A stretch of 7,277 nucleotides of DNA from an uncultured Treponema sp. (GCA_947176045.1 CAMWPF010000068.1:1-7277); one strand, 5' to 3'. Shown: positions 1-7,068, counted from the stretch's first letter. Numbers and translations are program-made. Notes: generated by a model not told the origin, from the sequence alone.

Positions 1-217
1 AGATCGAGGCGTCGCCGTGCGGATGGTACTTCATGCACTGCCCGACGACGTTGGCGACCTTGTGGAACTTCCCGTCGTCCACTTCGATGAGCGTGTGCAG
101 GATCCGCCGCTGGACCGGCTTCAAGCCGTCAACAAGCTCGGGAATCGCCCGGTCGCGGATGACATAGCTCGCATACTGAATGAAATTCTGATCAAAGAGG
201 TTCTTTACATACGCCAT
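1..217 (-). CDS. parC: Type IIA DNA topoisomerase subunit A, N-terminal fragment (ParC/GyrA family)
   Basis: This is the first 72 codons of the DNA-cleaving A subunit of a type IIA topoisomerase, which passes one duplex through another to change supercoiling or separate daughter chromosomes. The gene runs off the left edge, so the catalytic tyrosine is not visible. The start is the ATG at 217 (MAYVKNLF). Family hallmarks follow: the YASYVI segment, then DGLKPVQRRIL at about residues 30-40, then KYHPHGDASI at residues 63-72, the quinolone-pocket loop. The residue after HGD is Ala70, where many GyrA/ParC proteins have Ser. Only a weak GGGTGG-like ribosome binding site lies close to the ATG, but a strong promoter lies about 60 bases upstream. 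The gene follows the caspase operon in the same direction and probably has its own transcription unit. Family assignment is secure; the choice of parC over gyrA is a judgement from the N-terminal style. Confidence 0.88.
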   Translation of the reverse strand, partial: MAYVKNLFDQNFIQYASYVIRDRAIPELVDGLKPVQRRILHTLIEVDDGKFHKVANVVGQCMKYHPHGDASI

Positions 218-276
218 AGTCCCACCCGGCATCCAAGAAGTCAAACGCCCGCGCCGGAACGCGGAAAGCAGCATAC

Positions 277-305
277 ATTCTACCAGCAAGCCCGCGCCTT
301 GTCAA
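277..305 (-). promoter_or_regulatory. Sigma-70-type promoter of the topoisomerase A gene
   Basis: Read on the minus strand, a perfect -35 box TTGACA (305-300) is followed by a 17-base spacer (299-283) and a -10 box TAGAAT (282-277), which matches the consensus at five of six bases. The spacer ends in TGG, giving an extended -10 (TGnTAGAAT). Transcription would start near base 270, leaving a leader of about 50 bases before the ATG at 217. The -35 box shares bases with the T run of the upstream terminator hairpin, so the end of one unit and the start of the next are packed together. Confidence 0.75.
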
Positions 306-333
306 AACGCGGCGGCGCTCCCCGCCTTTTTTT
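304..333 (-). terminator. Intrinsic terminator hairpin after the WD40-caspase gene (could work in both directions)
   Basis: A GC-only stem pairs 311-315 (GGCGG on the plus strand) with 322-326 (CCGCC) around a six-base loop. On the minus strand it sits just after the stop codon and is followed by GCG and TTTT (307-304), a short but plausible U tract. On the plus strand it is followed by seven T (327-333), a better tract, but no plus-strand gene leads into it. Its place between the caspase stop and the topoisomerase promoter supports a role in ending the operon. The short minus-strand U run makes the efficiency uncertain. Confidence 0.6.
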
Positions 334-3170
334 CACTTCCCCGCAATGGGGAAGTCCTGGCGGCGCAGGTCTTTCTGAGGAACCTGCTCATAGCCCCATT
401 TTTCGTAGCTGCGTTCGGGAACTTCACGCTCGACAAAGGCGCTCAACTCGTTCAACGTTACATATCCGTCGCCATCGGAATCAGCCGCGCCTGCAATGCC
501 TTCCAGAAACACATACGTAAACACGCCGTGGCCGTTGTAGCCCTCCATTGCCGCCTGCGTGTCGGAGGAAGCGGCAAGCGTCGCGTGTCCGGTCGCGCGG
601 GTCAGGCGGTCAATCGCCGTTTTTTCGGAAAGCCCCCGCTGCCCGATGTCCGAAACAAACGCGCCGGAATTGCAGGTGTCCAGCATGACGAGCGTCTTTC
701 CTGCCTTGATTTTGGAAAGATTTGTCAGCAGATCATTTTTGGAAATGCCACCGGCAGGGATGCTGTCTTTGGACGTGTAGCGGAAGTCGGACGGAAGATA
801 GTAGTAGTCGCCGTCATCATACGTCGTGCCGTGGCCGGAGACAAAGAACACGAACACATCGTCCGCACGGATTTGTTCCGACAGGCGCGAGAATTCTGCC
901 GCAAGGTTTTCCTTTGTCACGTCTCCGTCGTTCAACTGGAACACATGGACGCTGCGGTACAATCCTGACTGCTGCTTTTGAAATCCTTCCGCCACCGCCT
1001 GAGCGTCGGGAACGGCAAAGTTGAGCCACAGCGACTTGTCGCGGTAGCGGTTCACGGCGGCAGTCAGCACGTACAAATCAGGCTTTTCCGTAGCTCCGCG
1101 CCACACGACCTCCGCCGAGGAACGCACGCTTTCAACAAGCCCCGCCCCGTTGAGTGCGAACGCTTCGAGCGTGTTGCTTCCGTTCTGAAGCGTAACAGTA
1201 TGGCGGAACTCAACCGTTTCGCCGTCCGCCGATGCAACGCCGTCCGAAAGCCGGATTGCCTTTCCGTTCAAGAGCAGGTTCACCGCCCCGATGCCGCCGC
1301 CCGTGTTCCGCACACAAACGCCGAACGTCATGTCGCGCCCGGAAGATTCTGCGGGAATGCCGGACAGCGATACAGCCGGCGCACGCCCGCTGCGTACAAG
1401 AGATGCAAGCTGCACTGCGGACGCATACGAAGAAATGTCCTCCCCACGGATTTTTGCCGCCACCAAGTCCGGGCGGTAATAGGTGTCATACACCTGATCA
1501 ATGCCGATAATGTCCATGCCGTCCACGATATAGACGAGGTTTTTCGTCGCCCACTCGCTACCGCAGAAAAAGCCTTCGGGAGTGTACGTGAGCCATTCGC
1601 CGTCCTTACCGTTAATTGTGGTGGAAAGCAACGCACCGGACTGCACATCCCAGATTTTGATGGTGCCATCACGGCCACCGCTGGCGATGTGCTTCCCGTC
1701 GGGAGACCATGATACAGAATATACACAACTGGAATGCCCGAAGAGTGTATGAAAATTCTTATCGTTTGCTACATCCCAGATTCTGATGGTGCTATCCCAG
1801 CTTCCGCTGGCAATATACTTACCATTGAACACCCATGATATGCATTCCACTGCGCCAGAATGTCCCGAAAGCGTATACACCTCCCTGCCGCTTACTGCAT
1901 CCCAGATTTTTACTGTCGCGTCAGTGCTTCCGCTAGCGATATGCTTCCCGTCGGATGACCATGACACGGAATTCACATGGCTAGAATGCCCTGAAAGCGT
2001 GCACACCTCCCTGCCGCCTACTGCATCCCAAATTTTGATAATGCCGTCCTTGCTTCCGCTAGCGATGTGCTTCCCGTCGGATGACCATGACACGGAATTC
2101 ACATCGTAAGAATGTCTCGAAAGAGTGCGCACCTCACTGCCGTTTGCTATGTCCCAGATTTTTACTGTCGCGTCAGTGCTTCCGCTAGCGATATGCTTCC
2201 CGTCGGATGACCATGACACGGAATTCACATGGCTAGAATGCCCTGAAAGCGTGCACACCTCCCTGCCGCCTACTGCATCCCAAATTTTGATAATGCCGTC
2301 CTTGCTTCCGCTAGCGATGTGCTTCCCGTCGGATGACCATGACACGGAATTCACATCGTAAGAATGTCCCGAGAGAGCGCCCACCTTCCTGCCGTCCGAT
2401 GTATCCCAAATTTTTACGATGGTATCGGTGCTTCCGCTTGCTATGTGCCTACCATCAGGCGACCATGCCACAGAATTCACATGGCTAGAATGCCCTGAAA
2501 GCGTGCACACCTCCCTGCCGCTTGCTATGTCCCAGATTTTTACGGTTTTGTCATTGCTTCCGCTGACGATATATTTGCCGTCGGGCGACCATGATACGGA
2601 ATTCACACGGTGGGAATGCTCCGAGCGTGTATACACCCCCTTGCCACTTGCTATATCCCAGATTTTGATAGTGGCATCCCAATTTCCGCTGGCGATATAC
2701 TTGCCGTTAGGCGACCATGACACGGAATTCACACCGTTGGAATGCTCTGAGAGTGTACTCACCTCCCTGCCCTTTGATGCATCCCAGATGATGATAGCGT
2801 CCCAGATTCCGCTTGCGATGTGCTTGCCATCGGACGACCATGATACAGAAGTCACACTGATGGAATGTCCCGAGAGCGTATGCACCTCCCTGTTGCTTGC
2901 TATATCCCAAATTTTCACAGTTTTGTCTGTACATCCGCTTGCGATATACTTCCCGTCAAGTGACCATGACACGGAATTTACCCAATCGGAATGTCCTAGC
3001 TGAAACCGAATCTCTGGGTCGGGTCGTTCCAAAACAGAAGCGGCACCGACTTTCTCCGCGACAATGCCGCGGGCATTATTCTGCGCAGGGCACGGTGCAA
3101 CAGCACAAAACAGAACACAGATACATGCAACCCGGACAAAAAACATTTTGAAAACAAGGGGTTTTCTCAT
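333..3170 (-). CDS. Exported WD40-repeat protein with C-terminal caspase-like (peptidase C14) domain
   Basis: A 945-residue protein from the ATG at 3170. That start has AAGGA eight bases upstream and begins a basic, hydrophobic signal-like peptide (MRKPLVFKMFFVRV, ending near CPAQ at residue 30). Residues about 60-520 hold eleven WD40 repeats of 42 residues (the second has 41), each with an HS..V..(V/I)SW....GK/R.I.SG..D core and usually KIWD; they should form a propeller-type binding surface. A linker (521-695) carries a degenerate last blade (GEWLTYTPEGFF) and an Ig-like stretch with NTGGGIG. The caspase-like protease domain (about 696-945) has its catalytic dyad: His780 in FVSGHGT and Cys833 in LDTCNSGAF. 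Near the end, DSDGDGYVTLNE (from residue 897) fits a calcium-binding EF-hand loop. It is the last gene of the operon, 36 bases after the ARMT1-like gene. Substrate and trigger are unknown. The signal peptide is odd for a caspase-like protein and implies action outside the cytoplasm. Confidence 0.9.
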   Translation of the reverse strand: MRKPLVFKMFFVRVACICVLFCAVAPCPAQNNARGIVAEKVGAASVLERPDPEIRFQLGHSDWVNSVSWSLDGKYIASGCTDKTVKIWDIASNREVHTLSGHSISVTSVSWSSDGKHIASGIWDAIIIWDASKGREVSTLSEHSNGVNSVSWSPNGKYIASGNWDATIKIWDIASGKGVYTRSEHSHRVNSVSWSPDGKYIVSGSNDKTVKIWDIASGREVCTLSGHSSHVNSVAWSPDGRHIASGSTDTIVKIWDTSDGRKVGALSGHSYDVNSVSWSSDGKHIASGSKDGIIKIWDAVGGREVCTLSGHSSHVNSVSWSSDGKHIASGSTDATVKIWDIANGSEVRTLSRHSYDVNSVSWSSDGKHIASGSKDGIIKIWDAVGGREVCTLSGHSSHVNSVSWSSDGKHIASGSTDATVKIWDAVSGREVYTLSGHSGAVECISWVFNGKYIASGSWDSTIRIWDVANDKNFHTLFGHSSCVYSVSWSPDGKHIASGGRDGTIKIWDVQSGALLSTTINGKDGEWLTYTPEGFFCGSEWATKNLVYIVDGMDIIGIDQVYDTYYRPDLVAAKIRGEDISSYASAVQLASLVRSGRAPAVSLSGIPAESSGRDMTFGVCVRNTGGGIGAVNLLLNGKAIRLSDGVASADGETVEFRHTVTLQNGSNTLEAFALNGAGLVESVRSSAEVVWRGATEKPDLYVLTAAVNRYRDKSLWLNFAVPDAQAVAEGFQKQQSGLYRSVHVFQLNDGDVTKENLAAEFSRLSEQIRADDVFVFFVSGHGTTYDDGDYYYLPSDFRYTSKDSIPAGGISKNDLLTNLSKIKAGKTLVMLDTCNSGAFVSDIGQRGLSEKTAIDRLTRATGHATLAASSDTQAAMEGYNGHGVFTYVFLEGIAGAADSDGDGYVTLNELSAFVEREVPERSYEKWGYEQVPQKDLRRQDFPIAGK
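336..354 (-). repeat. Perfect inverted repeat (7-bp stem) at the 3' end of the caspase gene
   Basis: CTTCCCC (336-342) and GGGGAAG (348-354) are perfect reverse complements around the five-base loop GCAAT. The hairpin covers the last six codons of the WD40-caspase gene and ends right next to its TGA stop; the terminator hairpin follows within ten bases. It may strengthen termination or protect the mRNA 3' end, but it also encodes protein (FPIAGK), so chance is possible. Confidence 0.5.
1611..2993 (-). repeat. Array of eleven WD40 repeats encoded as 126-bp units
   Basis: Coding units of 126 bp (one of 123 bp) are repeated eleven times in frame. Framework positions (HS, V.SVSW, DGK, I.SG, D, IWD) are nearly fixed. 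Variation is concentrated at the two residues after HS (DW, IS, NG, HR, SH, YD, SH, YD, SH, GA, SC) and at the residues around the aspartate after SG. In WD40 propellers these turns lie near the ligand-binding rim, so this pattern suits a recognition surface that changes while the fold is kept. Eleven units plus a degenerate blade exceed a single seven-blade propeller, so two propellers or one large one are possible. Confidence 0.9.
1900..2368 (-). repeat. Exact 217-bp direct repeat, period 252 bp, inside the WD40 array
   Basis: Bases 1900-2116 and 2152-2368 are identical over 217 bp at an offset of 252 bp, which is two WD40 units (repeats 6-7 and 8-9). Identity extends through synonymous positions. 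A third, shorter copy at the same spacing, 2473-2521 (49 bp, matching 2221-2269), spans the junction of repeats 4 and 5. This points to very recent in-frame duplication or gene conversion in steps of two blades. Further gain or loss by recombination would keep the reading frame. Confidence 0.93.
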
Positions 3171-3178
3171 AATCGATT

Positions 3179-3183
3179 TCCTT
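3179..3183 (-). promoter_or_regulatory. Ribosome binding site that favours the caspase-gene start at 3170
   Basis: AAGGA lies eight bases before the ATG at 3170. The in-frame ATG at 3197 has only an AGGGAG twelve bases away, and starting there would add nine polar and basic residues (MPSAKRKSI) before the signal peptide. The inner start is therefore preferred. The outer one would leave 9 bases to the preceding stop codon and is not excluded. Confidence 0.7.
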
Positions 3184-3206
3184 TTTGCACTCGGCATACA
3201 GCGGCA

Positions 3207-5999
3207 CTACTCCCTGATGATAGGATAAGACGATTCTTCGTCTGCAAAAAAATACATTAACTTAGGCTCGTCTTTCATATCATGATTGTTTTCCGTGTCA
3301 TAATAGTTTTTTATATCATAATAATCGTAGGAAGCACTCTTTCGGGCATTGACAATTTGATTCAATGTCTGTTTCAGCTTCTGCTGGAATTTCTGTCTGA
3401 TTTCTTGATTGGCATCGCTTTTTTCTCCGTAACTTGAAATTTTGAGCAGTTCCTGCATCATGGTTTCCGAATCGTATGTGTTTCCAGTCAGATGAGGATT
3501 TGCTTTGGCTTTGGAGAAATTCCACAGAATAACGGCACACAGTTCCCGTGCGAAAAGTCCTGCACACTTTGCCACATCTTGCAGAATGCCTATCTCAGTT
3601 TCGCCAATCTTATTGCTTTTGTCAAAGCGCACGGCATACTCAAAGTCGGAAATATCTTTGACTGCCCGGAGTGCAGGACGTAAGTCTTCTTCTTTTGCTT
3701 TTGCCGCCTCTTCTTCCAAAACATGACGTGCAGAATTTAAAGGAAACATTGTGCATTGGTAAGATTCATACGGGTGTTCGGATTTGAATTTTCCCTCCAC
3801 TTCGTCGTGAAACTTTTTTATAGAGGAACCGATGACACCTTCCTCAAGGAAACGGATGAAGTCACGGTATTGAAGAAATCCGATTTTCCTGCTGTCAAGA
3901 TTTTTGTACCGCTTGAGCGAGCGGTATGCCCATCCGACGCTCCACACAGGATATTCTTCGTGCAGTTGAAACGCGACCATTCGGGAAAGATGTGCATCCG
4001 TGCGGTACAGTTCATTTTTTGTGTCTTTAATACGTTCATCAAAACAGTAGTCCACTTTTTTCTTTACTTCTGCCTCGGCGTATTCTTTAACGCCTTCCTC
4101 AACTTCTTTTTTCAGAAGCACTTTTGGAATGATGAGCGTTCCTGTTATAAAAATAGCGTAACCTGTCAGCAGAAGCGAAAAATCAATTCGTCCGGCAGCA
4201 TCTCCGTATTTCAGTTCTGCGGATTCAGTCTGTTCTGCATTGGTTTTATTTTCCAACTCTTGTGAACCGGTTTTTCCATTTTGTTCTGCGTTCGACTGCT
4301 CTACCGTCCGCTCCGGCGGTTCAGAACCAGTCAGATTCGCATCGGTCTGATTTTCCGATACCTTTTGTATCTGTTCTGTCTTTTGCTGTTGCTGATTCAG
4401 CGAACTGGAATTTTCATGCAGGCTGGCGACTGTTTGTGCTATTACCGGAATAGTGCTGACTGCCAACATCGTAAGAATAAGTACGGTTGCCAATATGTAA
4501 CACACATTTACAGTGGCATAAAATCCGCTTTTTCTGCCTGTGAAGGAATTGTTTACTTTCTGCTGTTCTGAGACGTTTTTGACAGGCGGTTTTGCATCCG
4601 CATTTTTTCCGGCATCCGCACCGCTATGCCTTGATTGTGAGCCATTATCCTTCTGCACTTCTTTTTTATAATGATTGTACTTATTGCATCGAAAATGCAC
4701 AACCGCCCATTTGCCATTGCCTTTGAAACGCTGATCGGCAGGTGCACCGTGACTATCACTGCTTTTTGCCATTTGATAGGCGGCTTCCGATACGCCGACA
4801 AGCACGTCCGACTTGAGGACGCGCGGTGCAAAAATCGGTGCATTTCCGAAAACGCCTTTCGTACGCTTGGAAAACGAATCCGTATACGTCCAGTCTCTGT
4901 CCTCCACGAGCCGCCGGTAATTCAAGTCGCCTTTGACGATAATCAAATCGCTTTTGTAAAGTTGTTTGCGCATATCGCTGTCCGGCATATTCTTGAAGTA
5001 GTATGGTGATGCCCAGAACTCATCATCTTCAATTTCGATTTTTCCTTTATGGATATAGCTGTTGCACTGTATAGCGCACTCGGCTCCACCGTATTTTGTG
5101 ACAGCGTTCATCATAAAGCCGAAATCTTCCTTCGTTGCGTCCGAGACAAAAAACGGATACGGCTTGAGATGGAAGACAACTTTGTCAACGATGTTGTTGT
5201 ACAGAAAATAGCAGGCAAGGTACAAGTCGGAGAACAGCTCCTTGCCGGCGTTGTCGCAAATGATGTCGAACCGCTTGAATTTTTTGCTGGCTTTAAGATA
5301 TTGAAACAGAACTTCCGTGTCGTCGTACAGAAGATTGATGTCTTCCGCTCCGTAGTCAAAGCGTTCTTTTGAATTCAGCTGGCTTAGATCGCTCGTATTT
5401 GCGGCCAGGCAATATCGGATGCACAGGCGGAATGTATTGAGGGTGAAGCCGTTCTGTTTTCCTGGAGAAAAAAACTCGCTCAGTTTTTTGATGAATGCCT
5501 CTCGGCTGCTTTCCAAACTCTCTTTTTTTTCTGTGGCGAAAAAATCATAGCGGTTTGAAAAGTATTTTTTCTGGGCAAGCAAAGCATGATAAAACAGGAC
5601 TTCCGATTCAATGAACGGGGCACGCTCGAAAAAATCTTTAAGTGTACTTTCTTCTGACAGCTCTATTTTTGAATGACCATCAGACGAATTCAAAATCTTC
5701 TTGTTTACGATGCCTATGAAATAATCAAGTCCACGTTTATCAAGCAACAAGTATAAAGTAGAACTATCTGGCGTTTTAGTATCAGTTGTTTTTTTAGCAC
5801 ATTGCTCGTTTTCAATTTTTAGCACATCTTTAATTGTTTTTTCCAAGAAGTCCTTTTCGTAATCACCCGAGCAATGCTCGCTGAAAATTTTGCGGAACCG
5901 CGTTCTTGCCGTAAAGTGTGCGAACGATTCTTTTCCGAGATCTTGAACTTCGTCCGTTCCGATAAAAAAATACTCCGCCTGTTTCTTGTCTTTTTTCAT
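3207..5999 (-). CDS. Membrane-anchored ARMT1-like (DUF89) domain protein with unknown C-terminal domain
   Basis: A 930-residue protein with AGGAG seven bases before its ATG. Residues about 20-440 resemble human ARMT1, subfamily III of the DUF89 metal-dependent damage-control phosphatases (reported on sugar phosphates; an earlier claim was protein-glutamate methyltransfer). Family landmarks are SFAHFTARTRF near the start, NTSDLS (201-206), CDNAGKELFSD with Asp249-Asn250, FFVSDATKEDF with Asp287, KGDLNYRRL (356-364) and KWAVVHF (430-436). The Asp-Asn to Asp spacing of 38 equals that recalled for human ARMT1, so the metal site looks intact. Two hydrophobic segments (about 492-520 and 606-628) enclose an 80-residue Q/N/E-rich loop. 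Basic residues on both outer flanks predict an external loop with both terminal domains in the cytoplasm. Residues 640-930 are helical, charged and unrecognised (YPVWSVGWAYRSLKRY at 683-698). Upstream lies the DUF4384 gene (34 bases) and downstream the WD40-caspase gene. The 5' part is more AT-rich than its neighbours. The domain call is firm; the substrate is unknown. Confidence 0.85.
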   Translation of the reverse strand: MKKDKKQAEYFFIGTDEVQDLGKESFAHFTARTRFRKIFSEHCSGDYEKDFLEKTIKDVLKIENEQCAKKTTDTKTPDSSTLYLLLDKRGLDYFIGIVNKKILNSSDGHSKIELSEESTLKDFFERAPFIESEVLFYHALLAQKKYFSNRYDFFATEKKESLESSREAFIKKLSEFFSPGKQNGFTLNTFRLCIRYCLAANTSDLSQLNSKERFDYGAEDINLLYDDTEVLFQYLKASKKFKRFDIICDNAGKELFSDLYLACYFLYNNIVDKVVFHLKPYPFFVSDATKEDFGFMMNAVTKYGGAECAIQCNSYIHKGKIEIEDDEFWASPYYFKNMPDSDMRKQLYKSDLIIVKGDLNYRRLVEDRDWTYTDSFSKRTKGVFGNAPIFAPRVLKSDVLVGVSEAAYQMAKSSDSHGAPADQRFKGNGKWAVVHFRCNKYNHYKKEVQKDNGSQSRHSGADAGKNADAKPPVKNVSEQQKVNNSFTGRKSGFYATVNVCYILATVLILTMLAVSTIPVIAQTVASLHENSSSLNQQQQKTEQIQKVSENQTDANLTGSEPPERTVEQSNAEQNGKTGSQELENKTNAEQTESAELKYGDAAGRIDFSLLLTGYAIFITGTLIIPKVLLKKEVEEGVKEYAEAEVKKKVDYCFDERIKDTKNELYRTDAHLSRMVAFQLHEEYPVWSVGWAYRSLKRYKNLDSRKIGFLQYRDFIRFLEEGVIGSSIKKFHDEVEGKFKSEHPYESYQCTMFPLNSARHVLEEEAAKAKEEDLRPALRAVKDISDFEYAVRFDKSNKIGETEIGILQDVAKCAGLFARELCAVILWNFSKAKANPHLTGNTYDSETMMQELLKISSYGEKSDANQEIRQKFQQKLKQTLNQIVNARKSASYDYYDIKNYYDTENNHDMKDEPKLMYFFADEESSYPIIRE

Positions 6000-6033
6000 T
6001 CCTGTTCTCCTAAATGCGATTTTTTGTGCCGGG

Positions 6034-7068
6034 CTACTCCATCACCGTGTACGTAATCTTGAAGACGCCGGTTTCGTACTGCTCCGCGGACTGCTGCCTG
6101 ACCGCCATGATGCCGCGTGCCGTCTGCTGAATGTCGCCGCGTCGGTACGTTCCGCCGGAATCCTGCACGGGAAGCCCTGCCAAAGACGTGGAGGCATAGA
6201 CGAGAATCTGCTCTGCTCCGTACACGCCGTCAACAACTTTGTAAACCTGCCCCGCAATGTCCGGGAACGTTCGCACTTCATATGCGCGCATAAAGTTGTC
6301 CTGAAGCGGAAGCCAGTTTTTGTCACCGTTCGCATCGATGCACAAAAGCGCGATGTACGCGTCCTTTTCCGTAGAAATCATAAATCGCACGGTATCGTTC
6401 GGATGCAGGATGTCAACAAGATTGTCCTGCGCGTCAAGCATGGCGGCAGTAATGCGGAAGGACGACGCTTCCGGCGCGGAGGAAGATTTTTTCGCACTTT
6501 TGGCAGGGATGGAATCTTCCCGCTTCTGTTCAGACTCCGCCGAAGTAAAATCCTGATTAATCTGCTGCGCGCGGGATACGTTTTCAGGGTAAAGCGTCAA
6601 TTTTCGCCGGCGGATTTCGGAAAGCGGAATCAGCGCCGTTTCAGTCGAGACCACCCGTCCGCCATCCGTGTACAGCGAAAGAAACAGCTCAAGATTTTCG
6701 CCGTTTTCATAATACGTTCCGCCCAGCACAAACGAACGAGAGCCGGTTTTCTTTGCCGATGAAAACGCCCCGGAAGCCCCGCGTGTCGCGACCACGGACT
6801 TTGCTTCCGGCATCGCTGCCGCAGATTCCACAACAGAAATACGCCGCGTAGAAGCCGCCGCCTTTTTGATTTCCGCCTGAATCCACGGAGCGACCGAACC
6901 GCACGTGCCGGTATCGCCGTAATTGATGAAGCCGATTGCCGTGTCCGCCCGCGAAACCGCCGAATTGAACACCGCCGTATCGAACGCCCGCACCGCATCT
7001 GCAATGGACTGAGAGAAGCACAGCGCACCGAGCGGAAGAATGACGGAAAGAAGAATGATTTTTTTCAT
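6034..7068 (-). CDS. Exported FlgO/CsgG-like and DUF4384 domain protein
   Basis: A 344-residue protein. The ATG at 7068 has AAGGA eight bases upstream. A signal peptide (MKKIILLSVILPLGALCFSQ) predicts export to the periplasm or envelope; the Cys at 17 is not in a convincing lipobox. Residues about 25-155 (TAIGFINYG, RRISVVES, VLGGTYYENGENLELFLSLY) have the pattern of FlgO/CsgG-type envelope domains. A polar Ser/Lys/Glu-rich linker follows (about 165-203). Residues about 204-300 fit DUF4384: HPNDTVRFMISTEKDAYIALLCIDANGDKNWL in outline, then FPD and YGAEQILVYAS. DUF4384 domains often occur with bacterial caspase-like proteins, sometimes fused to them, which fits the caspase gene two genes downstream. 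The ATG overlaps the preceding stop codon, suggesting translational coupling. The biochemical role is unknown; a carbohydrate or wall-associated sensor or scaffold is one possibility. DUF4384 is likely, FlgO-like is weaker. Confidence 0.8.
   Translation of the reverse strand: MKKIILLSVILPLGALCFSQSIADAVRAFDTAVFNSAVSRADTAIGFINYGDTGTCGSVAPWIQAEIKKAAASTRRISVVESAAAMPEAKSVVATRGASGAFSSAKKTGSRSFVLGGTYYENGENLELFLSLYTDGGRVVSTETALIPLSEIRRRKLTLYPENVSRAQQINQDFTSAESEQKREDSIPAKSAKKSSSAPEASSFRITAAMLDAQDNLVDILHPNDTVRFMISTEKDAYIALLCIDANGDKNWLPLQDNFMRAYEVRTFPDIAGQVYKVVDGVYGAEQILVYASTSLAGLPVQDSGGTYRRGDIQQTARGIMAVRQQSAEQYETGVFKITYTVME

Noticed and set aside
978..1712. Long plus-strand open frame opposite the linker and caspase part of the WD40-caspase gene
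   Set aside because: It is antisense to a clearly recognised coding frame, its translation is rich in Arg, His and Cys with no domain pattern, and it has no supporting ribosome binding site.
1611..2993. Regular repeats as a CRISPR array or non-coding satellite
   Set aside because: The 126-bp units are contiguous, in frame and encode WD40 blades, with no separate spacers.
1786..3003. Series of plus-strand open frames with repeated protein sequence across the WD40 array
   Set aside because: They are open only because the 126-bp units repeat in frame; the minus-strand frame has the real WD40 consensus. The antisense repeats (PLAICFPSDDHDTEFT type) are reflections of it.
3171..3197. Upstream in-frame ATG at 3197 as start of the WD40-caspase gene
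   Set aside because: The spacing to its best Shine-Dalgarno-like sequence is long (12 bases), while the ATG at 3170 has AAGGA at 8 bases and starts directly at the signal peptide.
3223..3245. Short inverted repeat (AGACGA/TCGTCT) near the 3' end of the ARMT1-like gene as a terminator
   Set aside because: On the transcribed strand the T run is before the hairpin and not after it, the stem is short and it lies within coding sequence.
5986..6762. Plus-strand open frame of 258 codons opposite the DUF4384 gene
   Set aside because: The minus-strand frame has a signal peptide, a good ribosome binding site and a recognised domain; the plus-strand translation is Arg/Phe-rich and without family features.
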